A program made the translations under genes and the position numbers. Of a stretch of 64,000 nucleotides of DNA, positions 54,086-64,000 are shown piece after piece. The stretch comes from Phanerodontia chrysosporium (taxonomy: Eukaryota; Basidiomycota; Agaricomycetes; Polyporales; Phanerochaetaceae), in assembly GCA_001910725.1 (NCBI GenBank), contig MJGA01000001.1, positions 1,240,001 to 1,304,000 on the forward strand, written 5' to 3'. Under the pieces are notes generated by a model that had not been told where the DNA came from, made no database searches, and saw only the letters and a program-made list of their open reading frames with translations. The first letter of the stretch is position 1. The number at the start of each line of letters is the position of its first letter.

Positions 54086-57000
54086 ATGAAGTGGCCGACA
54101 GACTGGCCCAAGGCCCTTCTCCTCCTCGTCCTCGCAACCCTCGACGCACCGCCATGGCCAACTCGTAGCATCGGCAGTGTGGCCGCCGCCGCACCGTGGA
54201 CGTCCGACAGAAAGCTGCAGGCGAGGTCCGTCGCGTGCTTGTAATTACCCCGCGCTTCCGTCCTCACCACACCCCCGCTCGCTGCGTAGGAACACCACCC
54301 GCGAGCTCTGGTATCACGGTTTTGACAGCTACATGAGGTATGGTACGTGATCATGAACGCTTGTCCATCCCCGCCACACTCAATTTCATCCAAGCGTTCC
54401 CCATGGATGAGGTTCGTGCCGCGGCTCGCTGCCATCCATGACACGCGCCTGAAACACCACCGCTAGCTCGCTCCCTTGTCGTGCACCGGACGAGGCCCCG
54501 ACTGGTACAACCCGTAAGTGTGCTCCACCGCTGCGGTCATAAGTCGCTCATCGCGCATCACAGAGCGAACATTGCCACAAATGACGTCGCCGGCAACTTC
54601 TCCGTAACGCTAGTGGACGTGCTCGACACGTTCATCGTTATGAATGACACGACTGGCTTTGAAAAGGCTGTCCGAAACGTCATCGATTGGGTCTCCTTCG
54701 ATGTGAACACGAAACCTCAAGTGTTCGAGACCACAATTCGTGTATTAGGCGGGCTGCTATCTGGGCACCAGTTCGCCACCAAACCCGGGCAGCCTTTCTA
54801 CATACCATGGTATCGAGGCGAGCTGTTGACACTCGCTCATGACCTTGGGAAGCGGTTGCTGCCCGCTTTCAAGACACCCAGTGGGCTTCCATTCGCTAGG
54901 GTACTTGTTTATCCACTATGCAGTTCGCTACTGTGGTTAATGAAGAATTGTGCAGATCAACCTGAGACATGGTGTGCGCCCCGGCGAATCAATGGATAGT
55001 TGTACGTCCAAATTCGTAGTCTTCCTGGTGTGTATTTACAGATGGATCAGGCACCGCTGGTGCTGGATCACTTATTCTAGAGTTCGGTACTCTCAGTCGA
55101 TTGACTGGAGATGATCGCTTTGAGAAAGCTGCCTACAAAGCTTTCTTTGCTTTGTGGAATTCAAGATCCGACATTGGGCTCGTTGGAAACACTGTTAATA
55201 TTTGGACAGGAGTGAGCATCTCTGTCCGCACTGTTAGTTACTTCAGATTCACAGAGCATGCCCAGCTCTGGACTCATCCTGAGGTCAGCAGTATCGGAGC
55301 TGGCGTCGACTCTTTCTTTGAGTATGCTCTCAAGTGGTATATATTGAGCGGTTAGTACACAGGTGCCATCGAAAGGTTGCCTCCTCAGTCTGACCTAGAG
55401 ATTTAGGCGAGGTAGAATTTTTGGACGTCTTCCAGGAAGCATACGCCGCAGTAATGCGGTATTCTCGCTCTCCGGACGGCTTTTGGGTAGGTTGACTGTA
55501 TCTTCAGGGTGCCTGTGCTGATAATCTCGAAGTATCGCAGCGCAAATATATTTACGGTAAGACGACACTAAATCCTCCAATACTCTCATTGACCTGTGTC
55601 ACAGGGAGACCCAGCGTATCTTATGGTTGACTCGCTATCGGCATTCTGGCCGGGCCTGCAAGTTCTTGCAGGCGACCTCGAAAATGCCATCAAGTCACAC
55701 ATGGTTTGTGAGTAAAGTGATATGAAAGATATCCGTGAACTGACTCTCAGCAGATTGGAATCTTTGGAAAAAGTTCGCAGGCTTGCCTGAAGGTAGGTCG
55801 GCGATCGTTCGCCACTTTACTTCGTACACTAAATCTACCGCAGTATGGGACATGAGCTACAAGGCTGCGACGTCACTGCAGTACCCTCTCCGACCAGAGT
55901 TTGTTGAGTCGACGTGGTACCTCTACCGGGTGCGTGGATCAGCCAACCTTACTCCGTCTCTTGTCTCATCTACGGAGCCAGGCCACTCGGGATCCATTCT
56001 ATTTGGACGTCGGAGAACGTATACTCTCAGACATCATTGTCCGAGCGAAAGTCGATTGCGGACTCACAGGAATCGGTGACCTCAGAACTAACCATCGCGA
56101 TGACCGGATGGAGTCTTTCGTCCTCTCCGAAACTTTGAAGGTCAGCTCGAATGTCCTGTTTGTACAGATGATTCTGACTGGGGACGTAGTACCTATACCT
56201 GCTGTTCGACGAGGAGAACGAGCTGCATAGAGACGACTCAAACATGGTCTTGTCTACGGAAGGCCACCTTTTGAGCATGGATCACAGGCTGGAGAAGCCG
56301 ATCTCGGCGATCCGACGAGAGCTGCGACGAGTTGAGCACCTGTCGTGTCCTGCGTATAAGCCCCCGATGCTCGCCTTTGACCCCGTCTCTGCAACTGGAT
56401 TGACGGGCGGGGTGTACATGAGGCCTGATGCCGAATATGTACGGGCTTTGATCACGGCTCCAGCGACAGGAACGGAGGAGTACGTGTGGTCGCCAGGTGG
56501 AACATGCCAGATACCCAAAGTGGACCTCTACGTACGTGTATCTGGCTTTTTGTACCGCCGCGAACTGACGTCAGTTCCATCAGACTTATGACTTCCTACT
56601 CTCGCCCGACGGCCAGACTGTACAAGAAGACTTCAACCCAACATCCAAAAAACTTATTCCTGTGCCAGACGGCTATGTCCTCCAAGATGTCACCGGCATC
56701 AGGGCGCATATTGTCAGTCGCATGGACGGCAAAGGCTACGACGTCACGAAGCGTGCGTTACGTCTCCTCGACTGATTTGCAATCAACGTCCTCACAAGCC
56801 GTGCAGTCGGGCCCTACAGCGTTAAGACCGGTCAAATTGTCTACGTGAACGATTCTCATTTATTGCTGGCACCACTGGACGGCAAGGGACCGATAGACGA
56901 GGACGACGCAGGACCGAAGTATCGGGTGCCAGAGGTCGAACTGCGTATCTACGTCGACCTACTGAGTTCCTCAGGTGCAGTGCTGCAGCTGCAACACGAC

Positions 57001-57537
57001 GTACCAACGGAGGCCTTCGTCTCCGCGTCCACAGCCACGTTCGGCGCGGTGCGCTTCCGTCGCGGGGATACCGTGCGGCTCGTACGGGACCCAGCAAATC
57101 CGTTCGGGTGCCTGCCCTACAAGCAGCGGTACGCAGGGGAGGTGCTCGTCGTGCGCCGCGGAGAGTGTACGTTCCTCGACAAGCTCTTCGAGGCCGCCGT
57201 CGCGGGCGCCGCAGGCGTCATTGCAATCTCCGACGAAGACCATAGCATCACGCCCTCCGCGGGAGTGGACGAGCTCAGCGCCGTTGGCGACGTCATCGAC
57301 GACGTCGCGATCGTCGTCGTGAACCGCGCGGATGGCGAGGTCCTCACAGCGATGCTCAACGCCGCGGACACGTTTGGCGCGGGGCAGGTCATGGCCGTCG
57401 TCACACCCGCGGAGTCCGCCGCGCACGGCGGGACGTCCAGCCTCTCCCCTGAGGCGGCGCGACAGAAGGCGAGGGATGGGAATCGGATATTGTATCTTAA
57501 TGGGCACCCGCTGGTTAATACCCGACTGATGGTCTAG
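54086..57537 (+). CDS. EDEM-type GH47 alpha-mannosidase with C-terminal PA domain
   Basis: ER-associated degradation lectin/mannosidase (Htm1/Mnl1, EDEM3 group) that trims glycans of misfolded glycoproteins. Start [20 protein letters not shown] is a signal peptide. Short exons then give [55 protein letters not shown] and [96 protein letters not shown] and [20 protein letters not shown], all GH47 landmarks. After about residue 560 comes a beta-rich segment and a protease-associated domain ([37 protein letters not shown]). It ends NTRLMV with no obvious HDEL. About fourteen exons, roughly 900 residues. Confidence 0.9.
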
Positions 57538-57603
57538 CATCGTGCAGTCTACATTTGTCTATCATACGAGGGATATACTATACATTTTCGCATGGATACA
57601 AGT

Positions 57604-58322
57604 TTAGTCGTCGCTCTGGACAATGGAGTAGAGCGGGGCGTCGAGCTTCGATGCGGCCTTGAGGAAGGTGAGCTCGATGATGAAGAGATACTCGATGACC
57701 TTGCCCCCGAGCTTCGCGACGAGCTCGCCGGCGGCCTTTGCGGAGCCACCTGCACCGCGCAATGAGTCAAACCGTTTGTTTCGCAGGATGGCAAGGCACG
57801 CACCAGTAGCGATGAGATCGTCTACAACGACGACAGTCTGGCCAGGCTTGATAGCATCGGCTTGCATCTCGAACGAATCCTGACACCCCGCGGTTAACAC
57901 TACGGCACGGAGCAGGGTGAACAGAGCAGTACTCACGACGCCATACTCCTTCTCGTAGCTCGCGGATACACACTCTCCGGGGAGCTTGCCCTTCTTGCGC
58001 ACCGGGACGAACGCCGCGCCGAGGCGCATCGCGATAATGGGACCTAGCAGGAAGCCGCGCGCGTCGAGGCCGACGACGACATCGATCTTCTTCGCGGGAG
58101 TCGCGGGGATCGTCTTCGAGGTGAGGTGGTACACGAAGTGGGTTATCAAGGTCTCAAACGCGACGGGGTCGCGCAGGATTGGGAAGATGTCCAGGAAGAC
58201 AATCCCCTGCAATGCGGAATATAATTAGACATGCTTCGACAAGAGTCTACAAATATATGCACCTTCTTGGGGAAGTCGGGGTGAGCCTTCAGGAGGCTTT
58301 TAATGTAGTCCGTGTCCGACAT
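57604..58322 (-). CDS. APT1: Adenine phosphoribosyltransferase
   Basis: Purine salvage: adenine plus PRPP gives AMP. Start MSDTDYIKSLLKAHPDFPKK at 58322, next exon GIVFLDIFPILRDPVAFETL, then VVVGLDARGFLLGPIIAMRL, FVPVRKKGKLPGECVSASYE and the PRPP-binding motif VVVVDDLIATGGSAKAAGEL, whose Gly-Gly pair is split by an intron (GTGCGTGC...GGTGCAG). Ends YSIVQSDD. About 185 residues in four exons, typical for APRT. Convergent with the EDEM gene; the stop codons are about 65 bp apart. Confidence 0.95.
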
Positions 58323-58774
58323 AGTATGTGTAAGAGTTCAAACGCAGACCTGAGGTGAGGCCCTGCTTTTCACCCCTCGGCCGCGGGGCTCCCTTGCGGA
58401 TGATATAGCTAAAACAAGTCCGTAAAACATCATGCACAGGAATGATTTTATTATGATATTTTGACATGACATGGACATGTACACAAATTCAAGTGCACAT
58501 GGTCGCGCATGGCAAGCGGTTATGAGCACTACGAGTAGATGTGCACACATGAACTTGTGGCGCAGGCAAGCGACGGAAGATATATCACACTTCAAGTCGG
58601 CTCCCATTAGTCGCTGGCCAAACTAACGGCACTTGTAGGTTCAATCCGGGTTCAGCAAGCAATAATGATAGCGGAGCGCAGAAAGCGCATAGACATGGTG
58701 ATCATACCCTCGAGCATAGTGGGAGGAAAATCGTGCATGATACAACAAGTGGCGACAAAAAAGGTAATGATAGC
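58323..58774. other. Intergenic
   Basis: Promoter of APT1 and 3' UTR of the ribosomal protein gene. A B-box-like GGTTCAATCC near 58639 has no pairing T-stem and no A-box, so no tRNA is called. Confidence 0.45.
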
Positions 58775-59764
58775 TTAGACAGACTCAAGGATCTCGGGCT
58801 CCTTGAAGTCCTTGACCACCCGGGTGCCGGTTTCCTAAAATCAGCAGCTTTAGCAACCAGTTCCGCTCTCAGCAAGAAGAGTACGCACGTCTGTCGACTC
58901 GCCGTGGAGCTCAAGGAGCTTGGAGAGGTCGAACTTGGGCGCCTTCAGGATCTTCGCCTTGTGGACGTAGACGTTTTGAAGGGGGTAGATCGAGCGAGCA
59001 GCCTTCTCAATCTCACGACCAATCGCCTCAGGAACGAACTTCTGGACAAGCTCCTTCAGGTCGCAGCTGGCCGCCTCCCGGGTCATGATCTCGAACATCT
59101 TTTTCCGGATCTCACGAATTTGGGAGGACTGGGCGTAGGTGGTCTTGCGGACCTGGTTTGGCCGACGCTTGGTGAAGCCGATGGCGAAGAGGCGGATGAG
59201 GTAGCCGTCAGTGGTCTTGACGTCGACGTGAGCCTCGATGAGGGTCTGCCACTTGCGGACAAGTGACCGGAGCTTGTCGGAGGTGAACGACATGCCGTGG
59301 AAGTTGGTCAGGCAGTTCTTGCCCTGGACTTCGTCAACCCGCAGCTTGATCTTGCGGAAGGCCTGCTCCTCATCCTTGTTGAGGTCGGCGAGCGAAACCT
59401 CAATGATACGGCCCTTGAGAGAGTCGTTCGCATTTTCTGAAATTCATAAGTCCTCTCATCGTAAGTGTAATGTTCTGAGCTTCACGCACTGAGACCCTGG
59501 GACCGGTTGACAAGGGTCTTGCCGACGTTCTTCACCTCGAAGATTGAGGGCGCCTTGATGTCGTACCAGTCTAACGACAGACTTTCAGTCTCCCAGTTTA
59601 CGAGCATAACCCTTGCTACTCACCCTTGCGCGAGAAGGGGTCGACGACTTTCTTCTTGATACCCTTCTTACCCTTCGAGAGACGCTTGTTCTACACACCA
59701 GCAGCCTGTGAGCATGGTTGCGTGCTGCAAACCGACATGGAATATGCACCTTTCCGACGGCCAT
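58775..59764 (-). CDS. RPS1: 40S ribosomal protein eS1 (S3a, Rps1)
   Basis: Component of the small ribosomal subunit. Exon 1 encodes only MAVGK; exon 2 [20 protein letters not shown] and exon 3 [20 protein letters not shown] follow. The main exon includes [80 protein letters not shown] and [21 protein letters not shown] last GTGCGT...TTTTAG intron joins LHGESTD to [19 protein letters not shown]. About 257 residues. A very short first exon is common in fungal ribosomal protein genes. Divergent from ATG10 with a 206-bp shared promoter. Confidence 0.95.
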
Positions 59765-59970
59765 GGTGGATTAAGAGTGCGGTAAGGAAGGGACCGCGAA
59801 GAGTGAGCCGGCACTTGGACGGGCTTGTGTTTTGAGGGTTGCGCGAGCACGTAGTCTTCCGCCCAGAACGGCAAGCGCGTGACAAGCCACCGTGACAAAG
59901 TGTCACAAACTCTATTTTGTGGTACTACACAGAGCATTCCCACGCATTCAGCTAAGTTTACTGCTTGCCC

Positions 59971-60736
59971 ATGACCCTCACTCGCGCAGAGTTCGAACAT
60001 GCTTGTCAAGCGTACCTCTCGAAATATCACTCTCCGTGCTCTGCCTCCAACACTGTCCATGACGGCGAACTGCTGAAACGCTATCCTACAGGCTGGTCGT
60101 GGCACGAGCATTCAGTGCGCTTTGTGGCCTTCAGTCATTAGGCTGACTCTGAGACTTGGATTCAGCTGGTACCGGGCCTCGGCTATCTTTCTCGCCTGGT
60201 CTCCATATCGTCCCGTCCTGCGGATGCTCACGACTCCTTGTCGGCCGAAAACGTCGTACATGAAGCTGAAGATGAGGCAACGGCTTCTGTGTCTGGTGGT
60301 CTGCTGGCTTGTCGGCAATACGTCGTGTTCTCGCCAAGCTTCCAGGTCCCTGCCTTATATTTCAGCATGCACCATAGCAGTAGGCATCCGCATTAAAAGG
60401 TGCGAGCCTAGGTTAACGAAGTCATCGTACTCAGGCGGTGCACCGCTATCGTTGGAGGAGATAATCAAATCTACCATGTTCATCCAATTAGTGTTGCCCA
60501 GCACGCCTAGGACTACCTTCGCTCTGGAGACACCAGACTCTCCTTTTGCCATGCTCTCGCAAGGAGAGCACCCTACTCTCAGCATCCCATGCTGGTATTT
60601 GCACCCATGCCGAACAGCAGAAGTTGTAGACGAAATCTTGAAGGAAGTCGGCTGTGAGGACGCAGATAGGCCTCTACGGTGGCTAGAGGCATGGTTCATG
60701 GTGCTCGGAAATGTTGTAGACTTTAGAGCGGAATGA
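59971..60736 (+). CDS. ATG10: Autophagy E2-like enzyme Atg10
   Basis: E2-like enzyme that conjugates Atg12 to Atg5. Start MTLTRAEFEHACQAYLSKYH, then WSWHEHS; after a 49-bp intron (GTGCGCTT...GATTCAG) comes LVPGLGYLSRLVSISS and an acidic linker, CRQYVVFSPSFQVPALYFSM and, across the next intron, GGAPLSLEEIIKSTMF. The C-terminal catalytic region is clear: MLSQGEHPTLSIPCWYLHPC contains the active-site HPC Cys, followed by RTAEVVDEILKE and WLEAWFMVLGNVVDFRAE. About 195 residues. Long overlapping minus-strand open frames over the same bases have no family match and were not called. Confidence 0.88.
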
Positions 60737-61026
60737 GCAGGGCCGTCCTGGCGTCTCATGATGTTAGATCCGTAGGAACTTGTAATAATCATCATGGGCC
60801 CAGTTGCGCCCGATGTCAATTCACATGCCCTAGAGCGTCGGTGTTCCCGAGGTATAAAATCTCTCAGCATCATCGCCGACCTCGTCTTTGTCCCCGAGGC
60901 AGTCTGGCTTGTCGTGCCACCTCGTGCCACCCCCACATTTTGCACTCGAAAGATCTGTGTTGACCGCCCGTCGTACGATCGTGTGGTCGCTAAAACGATA
61001 GCCGTGATATAAAGCACCATCCCAGC

Positions 61027-62528
<1,502 letters not shown>

Positions 62529-63040
62529 ATTATCGGGACTACTAGGACTTCATCGTGTAATTTGTTTTGTTTGTGCACTTGCTATCATACCTGCTATACC
62601 ATCTAGTTTTCTGGAGCCATCGAGTCAAGCAATGCGCATCCGCGCCGTGGGATATAACGCGACTACGGTGGGAGCGATTCCTCAAGCCGGGCATATGGTA
62701 CGGGTGCACTTTGATTCAACGCTTCCGTGACCTAACTCTATTCCAAGATTGATATGAGTATCACTGCCTCGGTACAGCGGCGGAAAGGGTGCGCACACAA
62801 GTCTACGCTCCATGAGGTCACATCTACCTTTAGTATGATAGCGGTGTGATGAACACCTCTCGCCGTTATCTTCAGGCACTTCGCCGACATATCGTCCCCA
62901 CAGGAGGAAAAGCCGCGGTCTTGTGCGCCTAGCGAATCACTCGACGCTATTTAATCCGTTCTCATGCGCAAGGGTCCTACTCTCGTCGAAGCACCTGCTA
63001 ACCTCTAGCGCGGTATCCTTCCCTCGATACAACCGCTAGC
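62529..63040. other. Intergenic
   Basis: ERG10 3' UTR and the promoter of the next transporter. Only short chance open frames were seen. Confidence 0.45.
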
Positions 63041-64000
63041 ATGGCCATCCAGAAACGCGCTTCGGTCGACAACGCTAGCGACTCGAAGGTGCCGGTAGAC
63101 GAGAAGGCTGTCGTCGACACGGAGGTTGTCTCACTCACAGACAGCTCCGATGGTGACGAGGCCTTGCAGCTTGTCGGGAAGGAGCGGACGCAGCAGTTCA
63201 GCGATGAATATTATGCAAGGCTCAGGCGCAAGCTGGTAAGCCATTTCTTTCGGCTGTACCTGCCAGATACTTACGCTGGGTCTTGTAAGGACTTAATTAT
63301 TCCTCCACTCTGTGCGGCGGTCTACTTCACGCAGTTCCTGGACAAGACTGCGCTGAACTATGCAAGGTCTGCTCGAATAAATAGCTTTCGCATGCGTCAA
63401 GCTTAACCCCTCTCCGCAGCATTATGGGCTTTCCTATCACCGGACAACACTACAACCTCGTCTCACTCGCCTTCTATGCGGGGTTCCTTGTCTGGGAGTT
63501 CCCCACGGTGTACATTTCGCAAAAGCTCCGAGTGGCGAAATATCTGGGTGTGCTGCATTGCCTTCATATCTGTCTCCGCATAGCTGACCGTTCCGTGTAG
63601 GGTGCAACGTGGTCGTATGGGGTGCTCTGCTGATGCTGCAAGCCTCCACGACCTCGTTCCAAGCCTTCTTCGCCTTGCGCTTCCTTCTCGGAATGTGCGA
63701 GTGCTGCGTCGCTCCCATATTGATTCTCATCATCTCGATGTTTTACAAGAAGGATGAGCAGGGTGTTCGTGTGTCGTGGTTCTATGTCATGGTGCGTCGA
63801 ACGAAAGTTTTCTGGCGCGCGCGTCCGACTCATATATGCCTCATTCAGAACGGCCTAACCCAAGTCTTCGGCGGCTTCGTTGCGTACGGCATTTCGTTCT
63901 ACTCCGGTAAGGCTATCGCACCGTACAAAATTGTCTATCTTTTGCTCGGTGGTCTTGCCATCCTGGTCGGCGTTGCGGTCCTCCTTTGGTTGCCTGACTC
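63041..64000 (+). CDS. MFS transporter, Dal5-like anion:cation symporter family, 3' part outside window
   Basis: Start MAIQKRASVDNASDSKVPVD gives a long charged cytosolic leader (through LQLVGKERTQQFSDEYYARL). After an intron the first helix reads LIIPPLCAAVYFTQFLDKTA, followed by LNYA, the family's equivalent of the LDR-N motif. Further exons give MGFPITGQHYNLVSLAFYAG, FLVWEFPTVYISQKL, CNVVVWGALLMLQAST, FFALRFLLGMCECCVAPILI and IISMFYKKDEQGVRVSWFYV, and then LTQVFGGFVAYGISF. Five introns of 45-60 bp. The window ends after about helix six. It is more distant from the two MFS genes at 33.8 and 44.7 kb than those are from each other, judging from the leader and first loop. Substrate unknown. 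Confidence 0.88.

Noticed and set aside
58639..58660. B-box-like GGTTCAATCC suggesting a tRNA gene
   Set aside because: The T-stem would not pair, there is no A-box at the right distance and no acceptor stem.

Overview
This is nuclear DNA from a filamentous basidiomycete. Genes are packed on both strands and cut by many 45-60 bp introns of the GTRNGT...CTRAY...YAG type. The proteome (Leu1 with both subunits fused, Hei10, a Srk1-type kinase, Dal5-like transporters, a chromodomain Ty3 element) fits an Agaricomycete, possibly Polyporales; the order is an inference. No prokaryotic, organellar or rRNA sequence and no CRISPR array was seen. Gene models were spliced by eye, so protein landmarks are firmer than individual exon ends.

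Layout. 1-7 kb: TFIIIC subunit Tfc1 (3' end off the window), a small mitochondrial-type protein, GINS subunit Psf3, V-ATPase assembly factor Pkr1 and an Srk1/Rck2-like kinase. 7-9.3 kb: no convincing gene. 9.3-17 kb: a C2H2 zinc-finger protein, LEU1 and a long disordered protein with a C-terminal CUE/UBA-like helix bundle. 17.3-27.3 kb (all minus): meiotic RING ligase Hei10, a giant coiled-coil GAS2-domain protein and the polarity scaffold Bem1/Scd2. 27.7-33.5 kb: Not3/5, mitochondrial L12, an aldo-keto reductase. 33.8-46.8 kb: two intact Dal5-type MFS transporters and a broken third copy, with a complete 6,676 bp Ty3/Gypsy chromovirus (513 bp LTRs, GAGAG target duplication) inserted between them. 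47.7-64 kb: COMPASS Shg1, uroporphyrinogen decarboxylase, an unknown SR-rich protein, a ZNRD2/p27-like zinc-ribbon protein, an EDEM-type GH47 mannosidase with a PA domain, APRT, ribosomal protein eS1, Atg10, acetyl-CoA acetyltransferase and the start of another MFS transporter.

Most genes are unrelated housekeeping functions, with no biosynthetic cluster and no obviously new multi-gene system. The best material for a second look is the retroelement (a textbook -1 frameshift signal, a second polypurine tract, an apparent single-base gag lesion), two micro-exons in HEI10, a splice-linked second start codon in the thiolase, and an apparent one-base frame break in LEU1 that resembles the gag lesion.
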